From Acanthacorydalis orientalis (taxonomy: Eukaryota; Arthropoda; Insecta; Megaloptera; Corydalidae): a DNA stretch of 64,000 nt. The notes beneath the pieces were generated by a model that did no database searches, was not told the DNA's origin, and worked only from the letters and a program-made list of their open reading frames with translations. The stretch is from NCBI GenBank assembly GCA_034766995.1, contig CM068313.1, forward strand, positions 7,957,961-8,021,960, written 5' to 3'. A program made the position numbers and the translations under genes. Of this stretch, positions 53,894 to 64,000 are shown piece after piece; the stretch's first letter is position 1, and the number at the start of each line of letters is the position of its first letter.

Positions 53894-55501
53894 AACATTA
53901 TTATATTTTTAACTAAGAATTTTTTCAAAGAATTTAAATTTTTTATAAAATTTCAAACTTACTAGGCACTTCTGATAGTTTTTCTTCATTTCCTGCAATT
54001 TGTTTCACTTTAGTAATAAATTCTTCTTTTCCTTGCTTCTTCATTAATTTTATAATAGGATAATTAATAGAAAATGGTAGCTTACACATTTGATATTCAG
54101 TTTCAGACCGTACATCAACTAATATAAATGGAATGTTGTTTTTTTGTTGTTCAAATAGTGTTATGACATTTATTCTCTTTTCCTTATCCACAATAACTTC
54201 AGGAGGGTACCGATTCTAAAAAAATAGTATTCAGTAACTAGTGATTATTATCAGTAGAAATAAAATGAAATTACAGGAGCTTCTTCACTAATCATACCGC
54301 ACCATTCTTCATAGTTTGGCAAAGATTCTAAAGTTATTGTTGCATTCACACTACAAACATCACAGTCTAATCTTGGAGGTCTTAAGTTCATATGTCGAAA
54401 TTTTCCTGTTTCTCCTTCAAAAATAGTGAGATGATTTGACTCATTTGTTTGATTAATAATTAGTTTAATTGCCTCTAAAGCCTGGAGAACACCAATAATA
54501 CCTGGAACTGAAAACCAGTGTAATAAAGTTTTGAACAAAATAAGTCAATATAACAAACCTGCTCCAATAACACCATCTTCATTGCAAGAACCCACACATT
54601 CTAAAGAAGGTGCATACTGATAGAGGCATCTATAGCATGGAGTTTTTTTAGGAATGTGTACTGAAAGTTGACCTTGTAGTTTAATAGCATTTCCTGCTAC
54701 TAATGGTTTATTTAACAACATACATACATCGTTCACTAAATATCTAGTTGGTACATTATCTGTACAATCAAGAATTATATCATAGTCTTTTAAAATATCA
54801 ATTGCATTTTCACGGTTTAACTTTGAACTGAATGGTATAAGATTTACAAGGGAATTGAGTCTGTAAATAAAATTTTCAGCAGTTATTCTGATAAGTTCAA
54901 TTGAACTTGAACTATTGAATTACCTTGACAATTTATTACATGCTACTTCTACTTTCAATTCATTTAAATCAGTCTCCGAGTACAAAATCTGACGATGGAG
55001 ATTTGATATACTAACAACATCTTTATCGATAAGCCCAATTGTACCTGTGCGAATTCAAACGATATTTAAAATATTTATTTTCATTTTTTTAAAACATACC
55101 AACTCCAGCAGCCGTTAAATATTGAGCTGCAGGACATCCTAAACCACCAGCACCGACTATTGCAATTTTCGAGTTTTTCAAAGATATTTGGCCTAGCAAA
55201 TACAGAGCTTTATTAATTCTTAATTTAAATTAAATAAAATTATATTAAAAACCTTTCACAGATAATTGTGGTAATATTATTTGACGACAGTATCTAGCGA
55301 TTTCATTTTTTGTGAAAAATTCTGAATATTCAGACACCTACAATATGAATAAATAGAATTTAAATTTTAAATTCGTAAAATTGTTTAACATTTTAATACA
55401 TTTTGGTTAAATTTTAACTTGTGTAGTTCATTTTCTTTCTCAATTAATAATTTCTTTAAATTAAATATCTCAGATTCAAGTATTTTAATTTTCTCATCCA
55501 T
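53677..55501 (-). CDS. MOCS3: MOCS3/UBA4: E1-like adenylyltransferase and sulfurtransferase
   Basis: This enzyme adenylates the C-terminal glycine of the ubiquitin-like sulfur carriers URM1 and MOCS2A and converts it to a thiocarboxylate, for tRNA wobble-uridine thiolation and molybdenum cofactor synthesis; it acts in the cytosol. Eight exons join in frame: 55501-55400, 55337-55253, 55192-55100, 55044-54924, 54860-54559, 54507-54275, 54215-53963, 53828-53677, giving 446 aa (human 460). All introns are GT-AG, 51-63 bp except the last (134 bp, holding a TA microsatellite). Residues 1-34 look like a charged coiled coil. The E1 domain has the nucleotide loop [10 protein letters not shown] (75-84), NLHRQIL (108-114), DCTDN (165-169), zinc pairs CYRC (209-212) and CDVC (283-286), and the probable adenylyltransferase cysteine C226 in [13 protein letters not shown]. 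The C-terminal rhodanese domain (about 340-446) keeps VDVRSETEY and the active loop CRCGNDSQ, with persulfide cysteine C401. No key residue is missing, so it should be functional. Diverges from PRORP. Confidence 0.96.
53857..53891. repeat. (TA)n microsatellite inside MOCS3 intron 7
   Basis: A TA run with flanking tatgtatg units lies inside the longest MOCS3 intron (53,829-53,962) and accounts for most of its extra length. Confidence 0.9.
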
Positions 55502-55660
55502 TGTTATTAAATGAACAAATTAAAGTTTCAATTTGTTTTTTATTAACCGAGTAATATTTTTTTTATTGTAATGTAATGGAGATTGCTTCAATCAATACAA
55601 ACATGTGTGACAGAATATAAATATAACCTCAATTTAATATTGGATACAGAAATAATAAAT
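55502..55660. promoter_or_regulatory. shared divergent promoter of MOCS3 and PRORP
   Basis: Only 159 bp separate the two start codons, so both 5' untranslated regions and any core promoter must lie here. The sequence is AT-rich with poly-T (taatattttttttattg) and shows no clear TATA box. The arrangement itself is the evidence. Confidence 0.65.
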
Positions 55661-57767
55661 ATGCGATTTTCTAATGCACTTTTTTTAAAACATTTATTTA
55701 ATTATTTTCCATACTTTAAGTCAAAACAGTATAGAAATCGATTTATTCATTTATCATTACGATATTCTACGAAAGGTAAATATTAAAGAATTACAATTGT
55801 TTAAAATAAATTAATATATAAATTAAATTAATGAAAACAAATCTTTAGACAGTTATCTCGGTAAAAATAAAATACAGTCAGATGGATCCAATTTAACAGT
55901 GAAAATAACTCAGGATGCTATATTAAATGATCTTTCAACTCGAGAGAAATTATCATTTCAAGAATGGGATAAAGTCCAGACAGAAATTCTTAGCGCTGGT
56001 CGATTAATTAATAGGAAAAATATTGATGCAAAAATAATTGGAGCTTGTTTTCGTACAAAGCAATTAAGTTTAGCAAAATCGTATTTATCTTATTTAAAAC
56101 ACTGTAACGAATCATTAAATTTTGCAACTATTGGAAAATTATTACGATTATATTATGTTACCCAAAATGAAAATCATATTGATAAAAACACAGAAAATGA
56201 GATTATTTTATTGTAAGAAAAAGTATATTTATCTGATAACTTTTGTTTTAAAAGAAATATTTTTTAGATATGATCATTTGATAAAAAAATCACAAATTTT
56301 GGATTCGACAACTGCTGAGCATGCTATCCTTGCTTTATCACTTACATATCGTTGGAAAGAATGTTTGAAATTACTTGAAATGATAAAAGTCACAAATGCT
56401 CCTAATGCGCCTGTATACAGTGTAGTATCAGCAGCAGCATTTGCTAATAATGAAGATCAGTTAGGGTGGAAGATATTAAACGAGATGAGAGGTGTTAAAG
56501 AATGTATATTTTTTAAATTATTTAGTCATTAAAGTGATATCATTTTAGATGTGAATCGAATACCTTCAGATACTGCTTATCTGCCTTTGTTGAAGTATGC
56601 AGAATCAAAAGAAACACAGTTTAAACAGAATTTATTAAAATTGTTTCAATATTTTTCACAAAATGATGTTCGGCCATCTGAAAAATTTGTTGATAACTTG
56701 ATAAATGGAACTGAAAAAAAAGGTTTTCGTTGCCATTTTACCGAAATTTCCAAAATGTAAATATTAACTGATTAATTTAATATCAGTAAGTTTTATAAAG
56801 ATAATTTTCTAGAGGAGTATGTCAAGTTTGTAATAACACATTAAGTCCAATGAAGTTATCCAATGACGAATACACATTATTAAAAGATAGCTTTTATACA
56901 AAAGTAATATTAGGTAATGATATCTATAGAAAATCAAATCCAAAAGAGCTGGAAAACTTTTTGCAGTTTATTGATAAAAACCAGTCATATGATATGGTTA
57001 TAGATGGATTAAATATAGCATATTCAGCTGGAGTACGACAGTCTCCTCAAGTATATATAAACATGGTAAAATATATATTTTTTATTTATCAAAACTTCTG
57101 GTATATATTCATATTTAGGAAATGAATTTTTTAGATTTCAACAGTAGTTGAACATTTTGTTAACAAAGGGCAACGTGTAATGGTATTCGGTCGTGCACAC
57201 ATGGCAAATTGGCCAAAACAACAATTACATTATATTGCAAAAAATTCTGTTCTTTTTTTGGCTGAAAATATGTAAGTTTAATTACATTCATTGATTTTTT
57301 TTCATTTTATTCAGTCAAGTGTTAATATTCATTAGAATATATTCTGTAGAATCATTCCAATATTATTGTAGCTCTCAAGATGATCCTTTTCTTCTCTATG
57401 CTACAATGAATAGTAGCCCTAATACTGGTTTTCTAAGTAGAGACCTTATGCGTTCTCATGCTTTTAAAATGGGTGATGAAAGTATTCGATCTTTATTTCA
57501 TAGATGGCAACATCATAATCAACATCAACTAATTTATGTAGATATCAAAAAAGGGATTGTAAATATAAAAGTGCGTTTATAAATATATATTTTTTTTTAT
57601 AAAACGTACATATAATTTGTGGATTACTTTGTTTTTAGCATCCAGTCCCATACATGCCTATAGCTCAACAAAATCAATTAAACTGGCATGTTCCTTTTGA
57701 AGAGAATGCCAAGGAAACTCGAATATTGTTTGAAATACCTAAAAAATGGATATGTGTATCTATGTGA
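55661..57767 (+). CDS. PRORP: PRORP/MRPP3: protein-only RNase P catalytic subunit
   Basis: It cleaves 5' leaders from mitochondrial precursor tRNAs; in animals it works with MRPP1 (TRMT10C) and MRPP2 (HSD17B10). Eight exons join in frame: 55661-55775, 55849-56212, 56268-56491, 56549-56756, 56813-57065, 57135-57271, 57372-57570, 57639-57767, giving 542 aa (human 583). Introns are 55-100 bp, GT-AG. The chosen start gives a basic, hydroxylated, acid-free N-terminus (MRFSNALFLKHLF...) typical of a mitochondrial targeting peptide; a TTG upstream in frame is not needed. Residues about 40-300 form the PPR-like helical repeat region. The central zinc site starts with CQVC (307-310). The NYN/PIN-like nuclease has the catalytic aspartates: VIDGLN (D368), SQDDPFLLYA (D437, D438) and SRDLMRSH (D458). 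H485 and C539 near the end probably complete the zinc site. All catalytic residues are present. Confidence 0.96.
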
Positions 57768-57799
57768 AACAAATATAGAAAATAGTGCTTTATGTAAAT

Positions 57800-57805
57800 A
57801 ATAAA
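57800..57805 (+). terminator. AATAAA polyadenylation signal for PRORP
   Basis: AATAAA about 33 nt after the PRORP stop codon. The following 57,806-58,072 is AT-rich spacer with no other feature. Confidence 0.6.
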
Positions 57806-58072
57806 TGAATTTAAATCTAGTTAGTTTTTATTGTATATGAAAACAATTTTTCATTAGTTATATTTATTTATACATTTTTGGTGGACAAAATTTAGAGTAA
57901 AATGACTGATTTAAGTAAATATATACTTTATTATGTTTGTTTTTAATGCATTATTTTTATTAGTATATTTTATTAAAATATACATCTTTAAAAGCAAAGC
58001 ACTTTTATCTTTTTGTACATTCATTTCTACAGGAAATATTTACTTATCTAATTATTTTTAAAAGGTGCGTTG

Positions 58073-58565
58073 ATGATTGATTTGCATGATGGCACAACGG
58101 GTAATATTGAAAAACCAATAAAGTATCGAAAACGAAAGGCATTAAAGTTTGTTAAATCACAAACATCAAAGTCATTAAAGCTTGTTAAATCACAAACATC
58201 AAAGTCATTAAAAAGTGACAAAACTTTAAAAACCATGAAAGCTATTTCAAAGACATCATCTTCCAAATATAAGCAATTATCAAAGAATACCTTACAAGCT
58301 GAATCTAATGTATCAAAAACAAAATCAGTAATTCCATCAAAATCGATAATTCCATCAAAATCGATAATTCCATCAAAATCGATAATTCCATCAAAATCGA
58401 TAACTATTGCATCAACAACGAAATCAAAACCACAAGCTTTGAAATCTGAAATAATTCATTATGCAGTACCTGCCAGAACAAAAACAAAATATGTGTTATC
58501 TGAGGGTATCAATGTAACATTGTTATTTCTTTTCCAAATCATTTTCAAATATAAAATTGCACAAT

Positions 58566-58600
<35 letters not shown>

Positions 58601-59580
58601 CTTGTTTTCATATATTAAAATAAGTTATCATTATTTTTTTTTAAACAGTTCGATCAGCAACAAAATCAGTTAAAACAATTTTCGTAAATGCTGATAATTC
58701 TGATAATCCATCAAAATTATCGTATCAACTTCCTTATTCGACAGGTATATTCTTTTTTTAAATTAATGAACTGTTATTATATGCATACATATAATATAAA
58801 AAAAAATTAAAGCGGATATGAAGAAAGCAATAAAAAAAAATGAAAGAGATTTAAAAAGGAAACATATAGTGACTAATGAAATTACACGTACCCGAACATC
58901 CTGGTTAGATAGAATGTCTAAACCTAGGCGTGTAGATATTGTAAATACTTATGAACATTTTGGATCCATCTTAAGTTTAGATAGATTTGAACGTGTTAAG
59001 GACATTGTTGAAGATGAATGCTTTCTAACTCCTGTGTGAGTATAGCTTGTAATTATTTATCAGGTATATTTTAAATTATGGAAATAAATATAGCCAAGCT
59101 GAGGAGTATTTCGAACGTTTGAGAAAAGCAGAAATGAAAAAACGTGCAAAATTGAGACAAAAACGTAACTCTAGACGAAAACAAAAGAAAATGAATATTT
59201 CTGATAAACGGTTGAGAGCTTTAAATAAATTTATATATTTACTTAAACAATTTATGATTGACGCTAATGGTACAACTATCAAAATAATAATGAGTGAAAA
59301 GATGCGAGCTGTATCAGATCAACTTCTTGAAGATTTATGTAATGTATTACAAGTAAAAATACCACCTAGAAATAGTAAAGGTATTAAAATATAATGCAAT
59401 TAGTAATTTCCAAGTTTATCTTTCAATTTGTATCGAATAGACAAGATGTCACAATTTTTTATACGATTTGTTGACTGGGTGGCAGTGTGGATTGAAAATA
59501 TTGCTTATGAAGTTGAAGTAGAATCATTAAAAGAAAACCTCAATGAGATCGATACTGTTGATAAGTATAGTAATAAATAG
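58073..59580 (+). CDS. basic, repeat-containing protein of unknown function
   Basis: Five exons join in frame: 58073-58505, 58649-58744, 58813-59035, 59094-59380, 59441-59580, giving 392 aa. Introns are 143 (with a TA microsatellite), 68, 58 and 60 bp, all GT-AG. Residues 1-150 are Lys/Ser/Thr-rich and probably disordered, with two in-frame repeats: VKSQTSKSLKL in two 11-residue units and SIIPSK in about four 6-residue units. The second half is highly charged: KKNERDLKRKHIVTNEITRT, then SWLDRMSKPRRVDIVNTYEH, then a basic stretch MKKRAKLRQKRNSRRKQKK (nuclear-localisation-like), then helical LLKQFMIDANGTTIKIIMSE. The C-terminus (exon 5) contains FIRFVDWVAVWIENIAYEVE and is acidic. I do not recognise the family. 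WLDRMSKPRR faintly recalls the short repeats of testis-expressed THEG proteins, but one motif is too little. Intact splice sites and conserved phases argue for a real gene. An additional 5' exon cannot be excluded. Confidence 0.82.
58148..58402 (+). repeat. two coding minisatellites
   Basis: A 33-bp unit (gttaaatcacaaacatcaaa...) is repeated twice at 58,151-58,214. An 18-bp unit (attccatcaaaatcgata) is repeated four times at about 58,331-58,402. Both periods are multiples of three, so the reading frame is preserved. Confidence 0.9.
58572..58602. repeat. (TA)n microsatellite in intron 1 of the 58-kb gene
   Basis: About 15 TA units; as in MOCS3, the longest intron of the gene is the one holding a TA tract. 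Confidence 0.9.
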
Positions 59581-59586
59581 AATGGT

Positions 59587-59592
59587 AATAAA
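59587..59592 (+). terminator. AATAAA polyadenylation signal for the 58-kb gene
   Basis: AATAAA begins 7 nt after the stop codon. Another candidate lies further on in the AT-rich tail, so assignment is tentative. Confidence 0.45.
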
Positions 59593-60829
59593 TACAAATT
59601 TATATTTTAGTTTAAAAATTTAATTCTCATATTATAGTTTTTAAAATATACAATAGTTGTAAAATAACATTCCTGAACATGCTTTTATTAAAAAATTATA
59701 CCTTAAGTTTGTAATAGTAGATTGTTTAAGTAAAATCAAAAGGGGATAAAGAATTCAATATAAAAATAGTTCATTATAATTAAATGAGTTGGCAGATCCT
59801 ATAAAGAGATATAAACAATAAAACTATAATACAAAAATATTTAATAAATTTTATTCACTAAACTATTAATAATCTGATGTTTATACATTTTGCCTTTCTC
59901 TTACATATTGTAAAATACGTTCTTACTATAAAATAACAATTTATGGATTTATACGGGTTTGTGAATATTTAATAAATATATTGAAATAGATTTCTGATGT
60001 ATTTGTATTTTCATAAAAAACATCAAATATATTATTTAAAAATAATACACTGCATATTAATGAATAAATAATTACTGTTGAAGTAAGAAAATTGAAATTT
60101 TCTAGTTATTTGTTTTCTTCATAATATATTTTTCTCTTTTTTATAATAATTTACATGTTTAGATGATATTTTCATCCATTGTATATAAATTATTCGATTT
60201 TCTCCTGCCATTTGAATACTTGATTTCTTTAATGTTATTTTTTATTTATATACTATTTAGTGTTGAGAATTATATATATATATATATATATTTTGAAATT
60301 AATTAATTGTAGAAATTTGTGTTTATTGTATATGAATTAATTTTGTAGGTACTTAACCAATGGCAAAAAATTAATGGAAACAAAGAGATGCTATTTTAAT
60401 ATCAATTATTTTTAATGGGGTTTGCGATTTAATAAAATTATTATTTTTATCTTTATATTGAATGAATTTCGTTCTTTTTATTATTTTAATATTTTTATTA
60501 TGAAATGATTTAAATTAGCATAAAATTGAATGAAGATTATATTTGTTTCTATTTTTGTATATAAAAAAACTGAAAATATAGATTTTAATAATGCTATACT
60601 TTATAATTACTTTGGTATTTATTATAGTTAAATATATAAACTTGTTTTTGTTAATAAGTTCTATTGTGTATTTGCATTTAATATAAAATAATACAAGTGT
60701 GAAAAGTATTCACGTTTACAAGTGAATATTTATGAAAATATACAAATGAATTAAATTATGTAAAGTTAAAAACGTGAAAATGTCAAGTAACAATTAGTCT
60801 TTGTTATACAATATTGTTGAAGTTTTGTT
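59593..60829. other. gene-free AT-rich stretch
   Basis: A short (TA)n tract lies at 60,271-60,293. Nothing else is recognised. Confidence 0.55.
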
Positions 60830-61020
60830 ATCTCATAAAAATTCATTTCGTCCGCAAACGGTACGTTTCTTCGAATTTCGTTGCATAATTAATTGGTACG
60901 TTGAAAAATTGATACAACACATTTTCAAACAATCCTGAACGAGCACCGTCGTTATCGATAAGTAAGGGTTATCTCGAACTGTCATATGGTACAATGTTGT
61001 ATCGCCAGGCGTAGCGGCAG
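60830..61020 (+). promoter_or_regulatory. probable promoter region of a right-going gene
   Basis: GC and CpG content rise sharply here from the AT-rich flank and stay high to 61,211, where a consensus splice donor follows. No TATA box is evident. The role is inferred from position upstream of the putative first exon. Confidence 0.4.
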
Positions 61021-61211
61021 TTGCTTGCAAGCAGCTGGCTGCTCGCAAAGGAGTGGTGTACGTCGTTCCCATCGAAAATTCACATTTTTAATGATTTAAT
61101 CAGTTCGTGTTACCTATTTTACGGTGTCGCGAGTGTAAATCTGTTCACAATTGACTCAACTTATGTGTTTTCATTGTGTGTCGTTGCGAACGTCGACTCA
61201 AATCACGAACG
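61021..61211 (+). other. probable untranslated first exon, gene continues off the right edge
   Basis: A GC-richer stretch (gcagctggctgctcgcaaag ... aatcacgaacg) ends at gtaagttaa, a near-perfect donor, at 61,212. The 64-codon frame overlapping it has no known domain and runs only three codons past the donor. I therefore read it as 5' untranslated sequence. The exon start is uncertain, and no matching acceptor with coding sequence is found before 64,000, so intron 1 would exceed 2.7 kb. Confidence 0.45.
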
Positions 61212-61580
61212 GTAAGTTAATATTCGTTTGTAATTAAAATAACATAATACAATCAGATGTGTTTTTCATGTGTACTGTCGCCGAGGATCTTCACACTATT
61301 TACAAATCTTAAATTAAATTTAATGTTATGTACGCCGGCGTAGATATCAGCCGGCTCGCAATTTAATTAAATTTGATTGTGTCAAAGAACATCGAGGTAG
61401 TTCATCTCGTTTGACCTATATTGTTTGATATACGCACATGATGAGAGATGTGAAGTTTTTTTTTATCTTTCTGTATCTCTGCTCTTCAGAGCAAGTCCTT
61501 TTAAATACTATACCACTTGTATACAAACCACTGACAAATATTTGAAATGTAAATAAATATTCAATGACCGTGAAGAATAC

Positions 61581-61649
<69 letters not shown>

Positions 61650-64000
61650 AGCTCACATATACATTTTATTTTAATAAAATTTCTTCAGAGACGTTTATTG
61701 TTCTAATGACATGAAAGCAAACTGTAACATAATATAAAATGCAATCCGATGCGCATATCTCGAGAAAAATTATATCTGTGTATGTATTCAGTTTCCTTGT
61801 CAACTCAAGCATGAAACTCCTTTAGCATTGACCTTAAAATAATACAAGAAGACCTATCAGGCAGGTTGTTAGTTGCAGCAGCAGCTAGCTTAGCTCAGCT
61901 ATCTTATAAACAAATTAGCATTCTAGGAATGCGCTACCTGTTCATTATTATTATACCTGTGTCACATTTTCAGTGTTTACAATTATATAATAAGAGACAG
62001 AACAACATCCGAGTACGTCAAGTACGTGCATTATGCGAGGGTGTAACTTTTTTCTCTTGAACATTAAAAAAAATTGTATGTTAATGGAAAAGTATCGATT
62101 TCATAATCTAATATTTAATGTATGCATTATGAACGTACATATATAAATATTTATATAAGTGTATGCATATATATATATATATATAAAACAAGTTGTCGAC
62201 CTTCGATTTTGGTGCTTGTGTGAGATGATATGAATGGCTAGATGAATGATTGTGTTAAAATATATGTATCGTGGGTGATATATGATATTTGTTTATTAGT
62301 AATGTGTGTTCCGTCCCTAGTATCTGTTAAAGATCTCTTGGTATTTCGAAAAAGTCGTTCTAAGGGTTGTCTCATGACGATGGATAAGTAATTGAAGTGT
62401 GTTTTTATCACCCTAATTGAAGTCGCGATAAACTGAGATAATGTAAATATTTAGATTATTTGAAATATTTCGACAAGGGTGAATGGCTCGTTTCGTTTAA
62501 GAGGAATGTATTCAATGTATTTAAATGCTTTTCGGATGGAATTCCTTTCTTCTTATCTCCAGAAAATTAATTACTTTTGTCCGAGAGTTGTTTAGATTGA
62601 TAAGTAATATAATATTAAAAAAAACAAGCGAGATAATTTAGTTATCGTCTAAATTCTTAATATTTAGGATTGATCATATTTTTTTTGAATCTGTTATCAA
62701 AATCGTCTCAAGTCTAATGTTATGATTCATGATTTTCATTCGTATAAAAATCATACTTTCAGTTTGTAATACAAACTATTCGATCAAGAAAGAAAGTAAA
62801 AAGAAACTCCAAACAATTTATTTGCTCTTTTGACAATGAAAACACTGTTTAATATAATAATAATCTCAAACAAAATTGTACTCTAATAACAAAGTTGATA
62901 ATAAGAGATTCATTAGACAAAATAATTAATTATTTGATCAAAAAATGATTGCGATATTATGTAAATTGTAATTTTTTAGTCGAAAATTTATACTGGAAAT
63001 TAATGTAACAGTGAATAGAATGTATGATCTAGAAACGAACAAGTAAAGCATTTCGACTGAAACATTTGAAACTATTTCAAATAAAATGTATTCACAAATA
63101 AATCGTTTGTCGAAACTGTACCATTAACACTTGTTATGCAATCAGTTAGAAAAATACAATGCAGTATAAAGCAACTCTTAAATATAATATGTGCATGCGT
63201 TGCGTAACTGTGTTTAACAAGCATATAATATCATTTTGTATGATTCAAAAATATATGAATTATTAATAGAATATTGAGTAATTAATTGTACTTTCATGAA
63301 CAGTTTGTAAATTAATATTTTAACGTTTCACAGCATATACTTCTTGATATAATGATACGTTTTTTTTAAATAACGTGTACATTTATTTCTTAAATTTGAC
63401 TTCAGCTCTCGATAGGATGATATGTTTGTTATTACAGCTGATCGTTGATTTCCCATCTTTGTTCAATCTTGAAATATTTGACTAAAATCATTTTACCTGA
63501 ACGAAAGGTCAGTCAGACTTTGAACACCCAGTCGGCGGTTCATCTTTACCGTTCTCTTTTTTAAAATTAATTATAATGATATATAACCTACTTTGAATTA
63601 AATATATTAATCTTAAATTTGATAATTTAAGTGTACCAAATTACTATAATTATTTTCAATAACTGTTCTCATACAATGTATTTAATAAAAACATGACTTA
63701 ATCAATAAGAAAAACATCCTGATTTATACAATAACAATTATTAAATATAATGTGTAGGTTTAAACGTACATGCACCTTTAAATAAACATTCAATGGAAAA
63801 TATTTACTTTTAATGCTAGTTTTATAATTATTATGCAAGCAATGGACTCTAAACCAGCGCCCGCATGTATATTACTCACAGTCGTCCGGTTTATGACATT
63901 CGTTTATCGTAGACATCGTCTGCATTCTTATATATTATTTTTTAATTATGTACATGCAGTAACTGAAGTTTTTCTAAAGAAATATTTGCTTTTATTTGTT
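61212..64000. other. gene-free stretch, probably intron 1 of the right-going gene
   Basis: (TA)n tracts lie at 61,584-61,643 and 62,166-62,184. Small GC-richer patches at 61,320-61,360 (tacgccggcgtagatatcag), 61,860-61,960 and 63,840-63,930 hold no reading frame that I can support. Confidence 0.45.
61584..61643. repeat. (TA)n microsatellite
   Basis: Pure TA run of about 30 units. Confidence 0.95.

Noticed and set aside
55583..55660. Earlier PRORP start at an upstream in-frame TTG
   Set aside because: The ATG at 55,661 begins a typical mitochondrial targeting sequence. The upstream codons do not improve the protein, and TTG starts are not expected in animals.
59036..59063. 28-bp intron in the 58-kb gene using the first AG after the donor
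   Set aside because: Too short for an insect intron. The next in-frame acceptor (aaatatag at 59,093) gives a 58-bp intron like its neighbours and keeps the frame.

Overview
The window reads as nuclear DNA of an insect, most likely a hymenopteran and probably a bee. The support is a very AT-rich background, dozens of long (TA)n tracts, several mariner families, compact genes with 50-140 bp GT-AG introns, and metazoan-type MOCS3 and PRORP proteins. Bacterial features such as operons, Shine-Dalgarno sites or CRISPR arrays are absent. The species cannot be named from the sequence alone.

Positions 1 to about 53,600 contain no convincing host protein-coding gene. This part is intergenic or a very long intron. 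It holds decayed DNA transposons: at least two mariner families in several copies, a Tigger/pogo-like element, a piggyBac-like MITE and TIR MITEs. It also holds an RTE-like LINE tail, a foldback-type repeat scattered between 20 and 51 kb, a 514-bp tandem array at 6.2-8.5 kb, a 442-bp direct duplication at 14.8-15.7 kb, and (TA)n microsatellites throughout. A few islands of higher GC (near 5.3, 12.0, 22.8, 28.1, 32.3, 33.9 and 36.1 kb) may be regulatory DNA or untranslated first exons; three splice donors (two at 22.6-23.3 kb, one at 32.4 kb) are the best hints.

Positions 53,677 to 59,580 form a compact cluster of three intact multi-exon genes. MOCS3/UBA4 (minus strand, 8 exons, 446 aa) diverges from PRORP/MRPP3 (plus strand, 8 exons, 542 aa); the start codons are about 160 bp apart. 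MOCS3 activates the sulfur carriers URM1 and MOCS2A, for tRNA wobble thiolation and molybdenum cofactor synthesis. PRORP is the protein-only nuclease that cuts 5' leaders from mitochondrial tRNAs. Both halves of the divergent pair therefore act in tRNA maturation or modification. Downstream of PRORP on the same strand is a five-exon gene for a basic 392-aa protein of unknown function with in-frame tandem repeats.

From 59,600 to the right edge there is no further coding sequence. A GC-richer island at 60.83-61.3 kb ends at a consensus splice donor and looks like the untranslated first exon and promoter of a plus-strand gene running off the window.
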